Positions 25,687 to 37,133 of a DNA stretch of 64,000 nucleotides are shown here, in pieces. How positions within the stretch are numbered: the stretch's first letter is position 1; each line of letters opens with the position of its first letter. Source of the stretch: Paraconexibacter sp040581415 (GTDB lineage Bacteria; Actinomycetota; Thermoleophilia; Solirubrobacterales; Solirubrobacteraceae); assembly GCF_040581415.1 (NCBI RefSeq), contig NZ_CP114014.1, forward strand, positions 682,001 to 746,000, given 5' to 3'. Made by a program: the position numbers and the translations under genes. The notes beneath the pieces are model-generated. The model made no database searches. It was not told the DNA's origin and saw nothing but the letters and a program-made list of their open reading frames with translations.

Positions 25687-26351
25687 TGCTTGACCTCGGG
25701 CTCGGAGGCGGGCTCCGGGTCGCGCTCGTCGATGCCGGCGGGCAGGCGGCGACGGCCACCGACGCCCTCGGCCATCGTGCCGGTGCCGGCGGGGCGCAGG
25801 AAGTCGACCGCGGTGTAACGGGCCAGCTCGCCCGGGGTCTCCAGGCCGCCGCGGCGGCGGGCCAGCGTGACCGCGCCGACGGCAGCGATCAGCAGCAGGA
25901 AGGAGGCGATCTCGAAGGGCAGCAGGAAGTCGGTCAGCAGCAGCTCGCCGATCTCCTTCGGGGACCCGAAGCCGGCCTCGTAGGGCACGCCCTGCGTCCC
26001 CAGGGCCTGCAGCCCGGTGCCCAGGACCGCGGCGGTCAGCACGATGAACAGCGCGGCGCCGAAGCCGAGCGAGGCGATCTTGAAGGGCTTGCCGAGCGAG
26101 GAGGCCATGGGCTCGTCGCTGCCGCCGACGTAGGAGACGACGAAGACGTAGAGCACCATGACGGCGCCTGCGTAGACGATGACCTGGGCCGCGGCGACGA
26201 ACTCCGCGCGCAGCAGCAGGAACAGGAGCGCGAGGCTGATCAGGTGCGAGACCAGCGCCAGCACGCTGTAGAAGGGGTTCCGCAGGGCGACGACGCCGAC
26301 GGCGCCGGTGACGGCGCCGATCGCGGTGAGGAAGAAGAGGACTTCGGCCAT
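25683..26351 (-). CDS. nuoJ: NADH-quinone oxidoreductase subunit J
   Basis: 222 residues, five membrane helices in the first 165 residues, including VYAGAVMVLYVFVVSYVGG, the conserved third helix of NuoJ. The C-terminal 50 residues are a polar tail rich in Arg, Glu and Pro, longer than in E. coli NuoJ. It overlaps nuoK by 4 bp and lies 18 bp after nuoI. Confidence 0.92.
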   Translation of the reverse strand: MAEVLFFLTAIGAVTGAVGVVALRNPFYSVLALVSHLISLALLFLLLRAEFVAAAQVIVYAGAVMVLYVFVVSYVGGSDEPMASSLGKPFKIASLGFGAALFIVLTAAVLGTGLQALGTQGVPYEAGFGSPKEIGELLLTDFLLPFEIASFLLLIAAVGAVTLARRRGGLETPGELARYTAVDFLRPAGTGTMAEGVGGRRRLPAGIDERDPEPASEPEVKQ

Positions 26352-26369
26352 AACGGTGAGGCGGGAAAG

Positions 26370-26903
26370 CTACTCCCCGTCAGCGCGCAGCGGCGTGCGC
26401 TCGACGGGCTCGGCGAGAAGCATCTCCTTCGTGAAGATCAGATCCGAGCGCTGGTAGTCGCTCATCTCGTAGTCGTTGCCCATCGTGATCGCGTCGAACG
26501 GGCACGCGACCTCGCAGTAGCCGCAGAAGATGCAGCGCGAGAGGTTGATCTCGTAGACCGCGGCGTAGCGTTCGCCGGCGGACACGCGGGTGTCCGGTGT
26601 GTTCTCGGCGGCGACGACGCGGATGCAGTCGGCGGGGCAGGCGGCGGCGCAGAGCGAGCAGCCGACGCACTTCTCCAGGCCGGTGTCCTCGAACTTGTGC
26701 AGGCGGTGACGCCCGCGGAAGCGCGGGTAGACCGCGGTCTTCTGCTCGGGGTACTGCAGCGTGTGGACGCCCTCGACGACGCGCGAGAAGGTGGTCTTCA
26801 GCCCGCGCATGGTCTCTGCGAACACGCGGTAGGTGCCGCCGGCCGCGCCGGGCGCGGGCGGCCTCATGACGGTGACGTGCTCGTCTCCGGGGTGCCAGCT
26901 CAT
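26370..26903 (-). CDS. nuoI: NADH-quinone oxidoreductase subunit I
   Basis: 177 residues. Two 4Fe-4S ferredoxin motifs are intact: CVGCSLCAAACPADC and CIFCGYCEVACPFD. These carry clusters N6a and N6b on the electron path to quinone. The ATG at 26903 was chosen; a second Met 12 residues later (MRPPAP) is an alternative. An 11-bp gap separates it from nuoH. Confidence 0.94.
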   Translation of the reverse strand: MSWHPGDEHVTVMRPPAPGAAGGTYRVFAETMRGLKTTFSRVVEGVHTLQYPEQKTAVYPRFRGRHRLHKFEDTGLEKCVGCSLCAAACPADCIRVVAAENTPDTRVSAGERYAAVYEINLSRCIFCGYCEVACPFDAITMGNDYEMSDYQRSDLIFTKEMLLAEPVERTPLRADGE

Positions 26904-26914
26904 ATGGGGAGGCC

Positions 26915-27943
26915 TCAGTCCGTCACGACGATGATGACCGCCGTCGCGAGGGTGTTCAGGGTGGCCAGGGGCAGCAGGATCTTCCAGCCGAAGGACATCA
27001 GCTGGTCGTAGCGCAGGCGCGGGAGCGTCGCGCGGATCCAGATGAAGAAGATCAGGAAGACCGAGGTCTTGGCGAGGACGACGAACGGGTCGACCCAGCC
27101 GGGCGGGTTGATCCCGAAGGGCAGCAGCCACCCGCCGAAGAACACCGTGACCATGATCAGGCAGACCACGCACATGTTGATGTACTCGGCGAACAGGTAG
27201 GACGTGAAGCGCGTCCCGCCGTACTCGGTGAAGTAGCCGCCGACGATCTCGGCGTCGGCCTCGACCAGGTCGAACGGCGCGCGGTTGGTCTCCGCGAACG
27301 AGGCCACCAGGAAGATCAGGAACCCGAGGAACTGCGGGATGAAGTACCACATGCCCTCCTGGGCATGGACGATCTCCGTCAGCGACAGGGTCTGCGACGT
27401 CATGATCACGCCGACGAGCGCGAGGCCCTGCGCGACCTCGTAGGAGATCAGCTGCGCCGCGGCGCGCATCGCGCCCAGGAACGAGTACTTCGAGCCGGAC
27501 GAGAAGCCGCCGAGCATGATCCCGTAGAAGGCCACGGCGCCCATCGCGAAGACGAACAGCGGGCCGACCGAGACGTCGATGCCGTAGAGGCCGACGTCGG
27601 TGCCGAAGATGTCCTGCGTGTCGCCGAACGGGATGATCGCGATCGCGCCGACCGCGGTGAGCACCGAGATGACCGGCGCCAGGGCGAACATCCAGCCGAT
27701 CGACGTGTCGGGACGGAACTGCTCCTTCGTCGCCAGCTTGATGATGTCCGCCAGCGGCGTCGCGAGGCCGTAGGGACCGACGCGGTTCGGGCCGTAGCGG
27801 CCCTGGAAGCGGCCCAGGAGCTTGCGCTCACCGACGATCAGGATGGGCTGCAGCTGCAGGATGATCGCGAAGATCACGATCGCCTTGATGATCTGGATCC
27901 ACCACGGCTCGTAGTACTGGACGACGGCGGGGTAGTCGATCAT
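26915..27943 (-). CDS. nuoH: NADH-quinone oxidoreductase subunit H
   Basis: 342 residues with about eight membrane helices. NuoH forms the quinone chamber; the loop with GRYGPNRVGPYGLATPLADI, the acidic FAETNRAPFDLVEADAEIV and the EYGGTRFTSYLFAEY segment are all present. The ATG overlaps the nuoG stop (ATGA). Confidence 0.95.
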   Translation of the reverse strand: MIDYPAVVQYYEPWWIQIIKAIVIFAIILQLQPILIVGERKLLGRFQGRYGPNRVGPYGLATPLADIIKLATKEQFRPDTSIGWMFALAPVISVLTAVGAIAIIPFGDTQDIFGTDVGLYGIDVSVGPLFVFAMGAVAFYGIMLGGFSSGSKYSFLGAMRAAAQLISYEVAQGLALVGVIMTSQTLSLTEIVHAQEGMWYFIPQFLGFLIFLVASFAETNRAPFDLVEADAEIVGGYFTEYGGTRFTSYLFAEYINMCVVCLIMVTVFFGGWLLPFGINPPGWVDPFVVLAKTSVFLIFFIWIRATLPRLRYDQLMSFGWKILLPLATLNTLATAVIIVVTD

Positions 27944-30416
27944 GCCTTGCGGATCTCCACCAGCGGCCCGTCCAGGACGTTCGCTGCGTTGTTCGTGATG
28001 CCCGTCTGCAGGAAGACGCTGCCCGGGAGGGCGGCGTCGCGCAGCGTGACGGTCGCCTCGACGGTCGTGCCGTCGCCGCCTGAGCCGACGAGGACCTTCT
28101 CGCCGTGGCGAACGCCGAGGCGGCGCGCGTCGGCGGGGGCCATCTCGACCTGCTGGCGCGGCGCGAGGAACTTGAGCGCGGGGGACGCCTCGACCTCGGA
28201 CGACGCCCAGATCGAGCGGAACGTCCCGAGGCGCAGGCGGCCGTTCGGCGTGGGGACGGCCTCGTAGCCGGAGTCGCGGCGCGACTCGGGCGGCACGGGG
28301 TAGGCGGCGACCGCGTCCGGGTCGGCGGGCCAGCGCAGGCCCTTGCCGCCGATCGCGTCGAGCGTCAGGCCCTTGTAGAACGGGACCGCGTCGAAGAGCT
28401 GCTTGGAGGCCATGGCGCCGGTGAGGACGCCGAGGTCGGAGCCGAGCCGCTTGGCGAGCTCGCCCAGGATCCACCACTCCGCCCGGGTCTCGCCCTGGCG
28501 GCCGATGGCGGGACGCAGGCGCTGCACGCGGCCGTCGGTGTGGGTGATCGTCCCCTCCTTCTCGGCGTAGGACTCCGCCGGGAAGATGACGTTCGCGTGC
28601 GCCTCGAGGCCGGGGCTGAGGAACTGCGCGTGCGCGATGACCGCGGTGGTCTTCTCGAGCGCGTGGTCCCAGCCGGCGCTGCCGGGCCGGTCGCGCAGCG
28701 GGTCCTCGTGCATGAGGTACAGCGCGGTGAGGTCGCCGGCGCGTAGCGCGGCCGCGATGCCCTCGACGTGGTAGGCCTCGCCCTCGGGCACCTCGCCGAA
28801 GCCGGGCGCCATGCCCGGGGCGACGCCGGCCTCCAGCAGGCCGCGCTCGTTGGCGGAGGCGGGGACGGCCAGCAGGCCGGCGCCCTCGCGGCCGCGGACG
28901 TTCAGGCCGGCGGTCAGCTTCAGCAGCGCGGGGGCCACCGCGCCGCCGTCGGTCTGCAGCATCGAGGTGCCCCAGACGATGACGACGTCACCCGGGGCGT
29001 CGCCGCCGCCGGTGCGCAGCAGCTCGGCCAGCGCGCGGACGGCGTCGGCGTCGGCGCCGGCCGCCTCCGCGGGGGCGACGACGTCGCCGCCGTAGACCGC
29101 CGCCGTCAGGGCAGCCACGAGGGCGCCCTCTCCACCGGGGGCGTAGCGCAGCGACAGCTCCGCGTTCGCGTCCAGGGAGGACGGGCGCGGCGTGGCGACC
29201 GCGAGCTTCACGCGGTTGCGGCGCACGCCCTTGCGGATGCGCAGGTCGATGATCGGCATGTCGTCGACCGGCTCGGTACCGAGGACGAGGACGGTGTGCG
29301 CGAACTCGAGGTCCGGGACGGTGGCCTGAAGCTCGGGGTCGAGCAGCGTCCACAGGTCGTCCGGGTTCACGCCCGAGGCGTCGAGGTGCTGGGAGCCGAT
29401 GACCTCGCGCATGAGGCGCTGCAGGAGGAAGCCCTCCTCGTTGGTCGTCCCGCCGCCGGCCAGGGCGCCGACGCGGGGGCCGGCCTTCTTGAGCAGCGAG
29501 GCGGCCTCGTCCAGTGCGCGCTCCCAGGAGACGGGGCGCAGGACGCCGCCGTCGCGGAAGAGCGGCGTGGTGATGCGCTCGTCGACGTGGATCGCCTGGT
29601 AGGCGAAGCGGCCGCGGTCGCAGAGCCAGCCGTCGTCCACGCCCTCGTTCTCGCGGGCGAGCACGCGCAGGACGCGGTCGTCGCGGACGGTGAAGGTGAC
29701 GTTGCACTGCCCCGGACAGAGGGCGCAGACCGATCCGGAGCCCTCGATGTCCCACGGCCGCGCGCGGAAGCGGTACGGGCGGGACGTGAGCGCGCCGACC
29801 GGGCACAGCTCGATGATGTTGCCGCTGAACGGGGCGACGTACGGATGCCCGTCGAACGTGCCGACGAAGGTCGCGGCGCCGCGCTCGTGGAGGATCAGCT
29901 GGTAGTCCTCGGAGAGCTCCTGCGAGAAGCGCACGCAGCGGTAGCAGAGGATGCAGCGCTCGCGGTCGATCGCGATCAGCGGGCTGAGCTCGAGCGGCTT
30001 CTGGAAGTGGCGCTTGGGCTCGATGAAGCGGGTCTTGCCGCCGCCCCAGCCGAAGGAGATGTCCTGCAGCGGGCACTCGCCGCCCTTGTCGCAGACGGGG
30101 CAGTCGAGCGGGTGGTTGATCAGCAGGAACTCGACGACGGCCTGCTGTGCCTCCTTCACCCGGTCGGTCGCGGTGTGGACGACCATGCCGTCCTTGACCG
30201 GCGTGGAGCAGCCGGTCTGCAGCTTCGGGATGCCCTCGATCTCCACGAGGCACATGCGGCAGGCGCCGACGGGCGCGCCGAGCTTGGGCTCGTAGCAAAA
30301 GACGGGGATGTCGACGTCGCCGTGCTTGGCGGCGTCGACGAGGATCATGTTCTCCGGAGCCTTCACCTCACGACCGTCGATCGTGAACGTGATCTCCTTC
30401 AGCTCGGGGCGGGGCA

Positions 30417-30417
<1 letters not shown>
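27940..30417 (-). CDS. nuoG: NADH-quinone oxidoreductase subunit G
   Basis: 825 residues. The N-terminal 2Fe-2S domain shows CYEPKLGAPVGACRMC and a later single Cys. It is followed by the cysteine set in CDKGGECPLQ and the 4Fe-4S motif CILCYRCVRFSQE. A molybdopterin-oxidoreductase-like domain with CALCPGQCNVTF follows, without an obvious active-site metal ligand. It passes electrons from NuoF along the peripheral arm. The start overlaps the nuoF stop by one base (TAATG). Confidence 0.94.
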
Positions 30418-31724
<1,307 letters not shown>

Positions 31725-31752
31725 GGCGAAGGGGATTCCGGCGGGAGGGGGG

Positions 31753-32409
31753 CTAGGAAGGGCCCGAGTTGGGGTCCTGGCACGCGCGCTTCAGCAGCTG
31801 CTTGGCCGGCAGGGGGTCCTCGCCGGCGCGGATCTGGGCGGCGAGCTCGGCGATCTCCTCGGGAGACTCGACCGGGCCGACGTAGACGCCCTCGACCGAG
31901 ACCATCGGCGCGATGTCGCAGGCGCCGAGGCACTCGAAGCCGCGCAGGTTCACGTCGAGCGAGTCGTGGAGCTCGTCCTGCAGCGACGCGAGCAGCTCGT
32001 CGGCGCCGCGCAGCGAGCAGGAGATGTTCGTGCAGACGTAGACCGGGCGGTGGCCCATCGGCTGCAGGTCGAACTGGTCGTAGAAGCCGGCGACCGCGGT
32101 GAGGTAGCCGGGGGTGAGGCGCATGACGCAGGCGACCTGCTCGATCGCCTCCGGGGAGCACCAGCCGTAGATCTTCTGGGCGGCGTGCAGCGCCGGGATC
32201 GCCGCAGAGCGGTGGTCCGGGTAGCGCGACATGTAGTCCTCGATGGACGCGCGCAGGTCCGCGGGGACGCTGACCTGAGCCGGGTCCGGCACGCCGGCCG
32301 GGTCCTTCGTGAGGTCGACGGCGTCGTCCCAGCCGGGGACGCGCGAGCCGTGGGCGTAGCGCGGGACGGCCTGCAGCCCCTCGCCGGTGAGGTGTCCGAT
32401 GTTCGCCAT
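31753..32409 (-). CDS. nuoE: NADH-quinone oxidoreductase subunit E
   Basis: 218 residues, a thioredoxin-like fold with the 2Fe-2S (N1a) ligands in CTNISC and CLGAC. The N-terminal 50 residues (about MANIGHLTGEG to VPADLR) exceed the usual NuoE. The start ATG is 2 bp after the nuoD stop, which supports keeping the extension, though an internal start is possible. Confidence 0.92.
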   Translation of the reverse strand: MANIGHLTGEGLQAVPRYAHGSRVPGWDDAVDLTKDPAGVPDPAQVSVPADLRASIEDYMSRYPDHRSAAIPALHAAQKIYGWCSPEAIEQVACVMRLTPGYLTAVAGFYDQFDLQPMGHRPVYVCTNISCSLRGADELLASLQDELHDSLDVNLRGFECLGACDIAPMVSVEGVYVGPVESPEEIAELAAQIRAGEDPLPAKQLLKRACQDPNSGPS

Positions 32410-32411
32410 GG

Positions 32412-33680
32412 CTAGCGGTCGATGCCTCCGAGGACCGGGTCCATCATCGCGAGCGTCGCGATGAGGTCGGCGACGTAGGCGTCCTGGCACATCGGCGCCG
32501 TCGCCTGCAGGTTGACGAACGAGGGGTCGCGCATGTGCACGCGCGCGGGCTTCGAGGAGCCGTCCGACCGCACGAAGCAGCCGAGCTCGCCGCGCGGGGA
32601 CTCGATCGGGAAGTACGCCTCGCCCTCGGGGACCCGGAAGCCCTCGGTGACGAGCTTGAAGTGGTGGATCAGCGCCTCCATCGACGTCGCGAGCTCGTGC
32701 CGGGGCGGCAGTGAGATCTTGCGGTCGTCGGTGATGAACGGGCCCTCGGGCAGGCCCTCGAGCGCCTGCAGGATGATCGCGGAGGACTCCTTCATCTCCT
32801 GCATGCGGACGGCGAAGCGGTCGTAGTTGTCGCCGTCGACGCCGACCGGGATCTTGAAGTCGAAGTCCTCGTACGAGCAGTACGGCATCGCCTTGCGCAG
32901 GTCCCACGGGTTGCCGGCGGCGCGCAGCAGGGGGCCGGTGACGCCGAGCTCGAGCAGGACCGACTCGTCCAGCGGGCAGACGCCGCGCAGGCGCCGCAGC
33001 AGGATCTCGTTCTTGTTCAGCAGCGCGCCGTACTGGTCGACGCGGGTCGGCATCTTCTCGGCGAACTCCTTGACCTTCGCGGCCCAGCCGGCCGGGATGT
33101 CCTCGATGACGCCGCCGACCTGGAAGTAGCGCGTGTGCATGCGCTGGCCGGTCGAGTACTCGAACAGGTCGAGGATCGCCTCGCGCTCGCGGAAGCAGTA
33201 CCAGAACATCGACATCGCGCCGAGGTCCAGGGCGCTCGTCCCGAGCCACACGAGGTGGCTCATGATGCGGTTGAGCTCCATGTGGATGACGCGCAGGTAC
33301 TGGCCCCGCTTGGGGACCTCGGTCTGGGTCAGCGTCTCCACGGCGCCGCAGAAGGCGTAGGAGTTGAAGAAGTAGGCCAGGTAGTCCATCCGCTCGACGA
33401 CGGGGATGACCTTCCAGTACGCCTTCTGCTCGGCGGTCTTCTCGATGCCGGTGTGGACGTAGCCGATGACCGGCTTGATGTCGCGGACGATCTCGCCGTC
33501 GAGCGTGACGAGCAGGCGCAGCACGCCGTGGGTCGCGGGGTGGTGCGGCCCCATGTTGAGGGTCAGGAGCTCGTGGGTCGCGCCGTCGCCGGGGAGGTGC
33601 TGCTCCATGGCGGAGAGGTCGATGCTCTCCTCCATCTGGCGGTACGCGCTCTTGGTCGGGACCTTCTCGACGCTCGACAT
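32412..33680 (-). CDS. nuoD: NADH-quinone oxidoreductase subunit D
   Basis: 422 residues, related to the large subunit of NiFe hydrogenases but without metal-binding cysteines. It builds the quinone site with NuoB. Visible family segments include LNMGPHHPATHGVLR, HTGIEKTAE and ESPRGELGCFVRSDGSSKPAR. The ATG directly follows the nuoC stop with no gap. Confidence 0.95.
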   Translation of the reverse strand: MSSVEKVPTKSAYRQMEESIDLSAMEQHLPGDGATHELLTLNMGPHHPATHGVLRLLVTLDGEIVRDIKPVIGYVHTGIEKTAEQKAYWKVIPVVERMDYLAYFFNSYAFCGAVETLTQTEVPKRGQYLRVIHMELNRIMSHLVWLGTSALDLGAMSMFWYCFREREAILDLFEYSTGQRMHTRYFQVGGVIEDIPAGWAAKVKEFAEKMPTRVDQYGALLNKNEILLRRLRGVCPLDESVLLELGVTGPLLRAAGNPWDLRKAMPYCSYEDFDFKIPVGVDGDNYDRFAVRMQEMKESSAIILQALEGLPEGPFITDDRKISLPPRHELATSMEALIHHFKLVTEGFRVPEGEAYFPIESPRGELGCFVRSDGSSKPARVHMRDPSFVNLQATAPMCQDAYVADLIATLAMMDPVLGGIDR

Positions 33681-34199
33681 CTAGTGGAACTCCCCCTGCG
33701 CGGTGTAGTCCTTCTCGTCGTCCTTGGTGAAGAGGACCGGCTCGCCGCCGATGGGGAAGTCGCGGCGCTGCGGGAAGCCCAGGTAGTCCTCGGGCATCAG
33801 GATGCGGCGCAGGTCCGGGTGCCCGGGGAAGTCGACGCCGAACATGTCGTAGACCTCGCGCTCCTGGTGGTTCGCGGTCGGCCACTCGGGGGTGACGGAC
33901 GGGACCGCGGCCTCCGCGAGCGGGACGCGCACCTTCACGCGCACGCGATCGAGGGCGGTGCGGTCGAGCAGCTCGTACATCACGCCGAGGCGCGGCTCCT
34001 CGGGGTAGTAGTCGACCCCGTGCACGCTCATCAGGTGCCCGAAGCCCTCGCCCTTGAGCGCCTGCAGGACCTCGCGGATCGTGCCGGGCGCGGCCAGCAG
34101 CGTGGCCTGGTCGCGGAAGTGGACGGTGCCCAGGACGCTGCCGGGGACCGCATCGCCGACGGTCTGCGCGAGCAGCTCGAGGCCGGTCTGATCAGGCAC
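33681..34199 (-). CDS. nuoC: NADH-quinone oxidoreductase subunit C
   Basis: 172 residues from GTG at 34199. A GGAGG ribosome site stands 6 nt upstream. The longer frame to 34262 would overlap nuoB by 71 bp and add an Arg-rich, non-conserved stretch. The family segments FGHLMSVHGVDYYPE, WPTANHQEREVYDMFG and the C-terminal GFPQRRDFPIGGE are clear. Overlap with nuoB is 8 bp. Confidence 0.9.
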   Translation of the reverse strand: MPDQTGLELLAQTVGDAVPGSVLGTVHFRDQATLLAAPGTIREVLQALKGEGFGHLMSVHGVDYYPEEPRLGVMYELLDRTALDRVRVKVRVPLAEAAVPSVTPEWPTANHQEREVYDMFGVDFPGHPDLRRILMPEDYLGFPQRRDFPIGGEPVLFTKDDEKDYTAQGEFH

Positions 34200-34893
34200 G
34201 CGGAGCCTCCACCGGCGCGTCGGCCGGGTCCTCCTGGCGTGCCTCCTCGAGCAGCTGCTCACCTTCGTCGGGCAGGACCTCGATGGTCTCGCCGGCGCCG
34301 TAGCGCGTGCGCCAGCCCAGGGCCGGGTCCAGCTGGATCTGCTGGCGCAGCTTGAGGATCCCGTGCATCAGCGCCTCGGGCCGCGGCGGACAGCCGGGGA
34401 CGTGGACGTCGACCGGCATGAACTTGTCCGCCGGGACGATCGCGTAGTTGTTGAAGACGCCCATCGAGGACGAGCACGCGCCCATCGCGATGGAGTACTT
34501 CGGCTCGAGCATCTGGTCGTAGATGCGGCGGACGACCGGGGCCATCTTGATCGAGACGCGGCCGGAGAGGATCAGCAGGTCGGCCTGGCGCGGGGAGGCG
34601 CGGAAGGCCTCGAACCCGAAGCGGGCGACGTCGACGCGGGCAGCGACGATCGACATCATCTCGATGGCGCAGCACGCGAGGCCGAAGGTCGCGGGGAACA
34701 TCGCGTTGCCGCGGGCCCAGGCGACGGCCTTGTCCATCGTCGTCGTGATGATCTTCGACTGGACGTACTCCTCGAGCTCGGCGTCCGTGAGGTCGCCGCG
34801 GAGCAGGTCGCGGGAGCGGCGCTGCTCGATGCGGAAGCTCTCCTGCGAGCCGGCCGCGCGGGCAGGCCCGAGGTTGGTGCGGACTACCTCCAT
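34192..34893 (-). CDS. nuoB: NADH-quinone oxidoreductase subunit B
   Basis: 233 residues. Ligands of the terminal 4Fe-4S cluster N2 are visible in LACCAIEMM, MGACSSSMG and VPGCPPRPEAL. The C-terminal 40 residues are an acidic extension beyond E. coli NuoB length. It overlaps nuoA by 10 bp and nuoC by 8 bp. Confidence 0.95.
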   Translation of the reverse strand: MEVVRTNLGPARAAGSQESFRIEQRRSRDLLRGDLTDAELEEYVQSKIITTTMDKAVAWARGNAMFPATFGLACCAIEMMSIVAARVDVARFGFEAFRASPRQADLLILSGRVSIKMAPVVRRIYDQMLEPKYSIAMGACSSSMGVFNNYAIVPADKFMPVDVHVPGCPPRPEALMHGILKLRQQIQLDPALGWRTRYGAGETIEVLPDEGEQLLEEARQEDPADAPVEAPRA

Positions 34894-35243
34894 TCGAGGG
34901 CTCCTCTCCGCCAGACGTAGATGAAGGCCACGAACAGCAGTACGACGAACACGCTGATCTCGATGAGGGCGAAGGTCCCGTACTCACGCAGGTTCATCGC
35001 GACGGGGTAGAGGAACAACACCTCGATGTCGAACAGGATGAACAGCATGGCGATCAGGTAGAAGCTGATCCCGAAGCGGAAGCGCGACTGGATCTCCGAC
35101 GGGATGCCGCACTCGTACGGATCGTTCTTGCTCTGGATCGGCTTGCTCTTGACGCCCACGAGCGTGTTGAGGACCGAGAAGAGGACGCCGACGGCCCCGC
35201 CGAGAACGAGGAAGACGATCGCTGGGAGATATCCACGCAGCAT
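34884..35243 (-). CDS. nuoA: NADH-quinone oxidoreductase subunit A, first gene of the nuo operon
   Basis: 119 residues, three membrane helices, normal NuoA length. The loop KNDPYECGIPSE holds the conserved cysteine, and FDIEVLFLYP the membrane acidic residues. It opens a complete A-to-N operon of about 15.2 kb in which nearly all genes overlap or touch. An AT-rich segment upstream (35252-35290) probably holds the operon promoter. Confidence 0.94.
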   Translation of the reverse strand: MLRGYLPAIVFLVLGGAVGVLFSVLNTLVGVKSKPIQSKNDPYECGIPSEIQSRFRFGISFYLIAMLFILFDIEVLFLYPVAMNLREYGTFALIEISVFVVLLFVAFIYVWRRGALEWR

Positions 35244-35325
35244 TGCCGACCGGTTCTATCACGTCTTTGTAACTTGTTGCTACTAAGTGACAGACCGCGC
35301 TATGGACGCCGTGGAACGATCGTTG
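35244..35325. promoter_or_regulatory. AT-rich spacer upstream of nuoA
   Basis: This 82-bp gap is much less GC-rich than its surroundings, especially 35252-35290, and is the only place for the nuo operon promoter on the minus strand. Several -10-like hexamers occur (for example GATAGA close to the ATG), but I cannot choose a single -35/-10 pair. It also follows the 3' end of the cupredoxin gene. Confidence 0.3.
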
Positions 35326-36063
35326 TCAGGGCCTGACCATGACCTCCGGCGACCAGCCCGTGCCCCTGCTCTCGTCCTTCTCCTGGCGCATGCGGGCGCG
35401 GACCTTCGAGGTCGTCCCGCGCTTGCCCGAGGCGATCGTGATGGTGGTGTCGACGGTCCGCGTCAGCAGCGGCTTCCACGGTCCCGCGCCGCGCTTGACC
35501 TGGACGTCGTAGGCCTGGCCCTCGGTCGGCTCGACCGTGGCCCAGGTGAGCGTCAGCCGGCGCTGGAAGTTCTTCTTCAGCTCGGCGCGCCGCGCCTTCC
35601 CGGCCTTCGTCCTGGCGGGGATCCTCGGGGCCTTGTAGCCGGGGCCGAGCGCCGTCACGACCGGTGCCCGGAAGACCCCGCTCATCCGGCCCGGATGCAC
35701 GCGGCAGATGTAGGTCGTGGTGCCGGCGAACGCGGTCAGCTCGACCGTGCTGCCCGGCCCGAAGCCGGCCGGGCTGGAGGCCGTCCCGCCGACGGCGTTG
35801 CCGGTCAGATCGAAGAGCCCGTGCGGCTCGGTGACGGTGTGCGGGGCGATCCGGTTCGTGTTCCGCCAGTGGATCGTCTGCCCGATCACGACGTCGGCCG
35901 TCGCCGGCGTGAAGCCGAGGTTCCCGAAGGCGTTCCCGTCCGCGGTCGCCTCCAGGACGGGCACGCCGGCGGTGTCCTGGGCGCGTGCGGGCAGGGCGCC
36001 GGCCCCGGCCGCCACCGTGATGCCCGCTGTCCCGATCGTCCCCATCAGTGCTGCCCTGCGCAT
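35326..36063 (-). CDS. Exported cupredoxin-domain protein
   Basis: 245 residues with an N-terminal signal sequence (MRRAALMGTIG to ARAQ). The first domain is a plastocyanin-like cupredoxin whose type-1 copper ligands are all visible: His75 (APHTVTE), Cys120, His123 and Met127 (ICRVHPGRM). A second part (about 165-245) looks like a fibronectin-type or Ig-like domain. It is probably an extracellular electron carrier. It lies directly upstream of nuoA on the same strand, but electron delivery between them is not implied. Confidence 0.82.
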   Translation of the reverse strand: MRRAALMGTIGTAGITVAAGAGALPARAQDTAGVPVLEATADGNAFGNLGFTPATADVVIGQTIHWRNTNRIAPHTVTEPHGLFDLTGNAVGGTASSPAGFGPGSTVELTAFAGTTTYICRVHPGRMSGVFRAPVVTALGPGYKAPRIPARTKAGKARRAELKKNFQRRLTLTWATVEPTEGQAYDVQVKRGAGPWKPLLTRTVDTTITIASGKRGTTSKVRARMRQEKDESRGTGWSPEVMVRP

Positions 36064-36239
36064 CGCGTCCCTCTGTGTCCGGTCCGGTCACGCCGACGGT
36101 ATCGACCGGGTGGTGGAAGGCGCGCCGCTTGACCCGGGCACCCCTGCCTGTGGGGAGCGCCCCCGCTCCCGACGGTGAATGGCGATCCACCCGGCTCGGG
36201 GCCGTGCGATCCGCCGGCGACCGCGTACCCTGCCTCGCT

Positions 36240-37133
36240 GTGCCGTCCGCCCTCTCCGTCACCGCGCTGCGCAAGTCGTTCGGGGACGTCCACGCGGTCG
36301 CGGGCCTGGACCTCGACGTGCCCGAGGGCACCTGCGTCGGGCTGCTCGGGCCCAACGGCGCCGGGAAGTCGACGACGATGAGAATCCTCACAGGTCAGAC
36401 CCGGGCGGACGCCGGGACGATCACCGCGCTCGGCTGGAAGCTGCCCGAGGAGTCCAAGCAGGCGCGGGCGCAGATGGGCGTCGTCCCCCAGCTCGACAAC
36501 CTCGACACCACGCTGAGCGCCCGGGACAACCTGCGGATCTTCGCGCGCCTTTACCGCGTGCCGGCGGGGGAGCGCGACGCCGCGGTCGCCCGTGGGCTGC
36601 AGATCGCGCGCCTGACCGAGCGTGCCGACGCGCTGACCGGGGCGTTGTCGGGCGGGATGCGGCGGCGGCTGCTGATCGCGCGGGCGCTGCTGCATCGGCC
36701 GCGGCTGCTGTTGCTGGACGAGCCGACGGTCGGCCTGGACCCCCAGGTGCGCCAGGAGCTGTGGGCGATGATCGACGGCCTGCGGACCGAGGGCACGTCG
36801 ATCCTCATGACCACGCACTACATCGAGGAGGCCGAGCGCCTGGCGGACTCGGTGACGATCGTGGCGGCCGGCGCCGCGGTCGACGCCGGCCCCCCGTCCG
36901 AGCTCGTCGCCCGCCACGCGGGTGCCGAGGTCCGCGAGGTCTACGGCCCGCCGGCGCGGCTGGCCGAGATCGAGTCGGACGCGCATGCGGCGGGCTTCGC
37001 GACGCGGCGGACGGGGACCTCGGTCGCGATCCTGGGGGCCGAGGGCGCGGGCGACCGGCTGCCCGCCGGTGAGACTCGGGCCTCGCGCCTGGAGGACGTG
37101 TTCGTAAAGCTCACCGGTGAGGAAGTGTCATGA
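36240..37133 (+). CDS. ABC-2 type exporter, ATP-binding protein
   Basis: 297 residues from GTG at 36240; longer upstream starts exist but add non-conserved sequence. Walker A GPNGAGKST, signature LSGGMRRRLLIARALL, Walker B LLLLDEPTVGLD and the switch His in MTTHYIEEAE are intact. The C-terminal part is like the DrrA/NodI group, pointing to export of a lipid, drug or polysaccharide. The stop overlaps the permease start (ATGA). Confidence 0.9.
   Translation: MPSALSVTALRKSFGDVHAVAGLDLDVPEGTCVGLLGPNGAGKSTTMRILTGQTRADAGTITALGWKLPEESKQARAQMGVVPQLDNLDTTLSARDNLRIFARLYRVPAGERDAAVARGLQIARLTERADALTGALSGGMRRRLLIARALLHRPRLLLLDEPTVGLDPQVRQELWAMIDGLRTEGTSILMTTHYIEEAERLADSVTIVAAGAAVDAGPPSELVARHAGAEVREVYGPPARLAEIESDAHAAGFATRRTGTSVAILGAEGAGDRLPAGETRASRLEDVFVKLTGEEVS

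Noticed and set aside
34200..34262. N-terminal extension of nuoC
   Set aside because: It overlaps nuoB by 71 bp and is Arg-rich and unlike NuoC. GTG 34199 has a good ribosome site.
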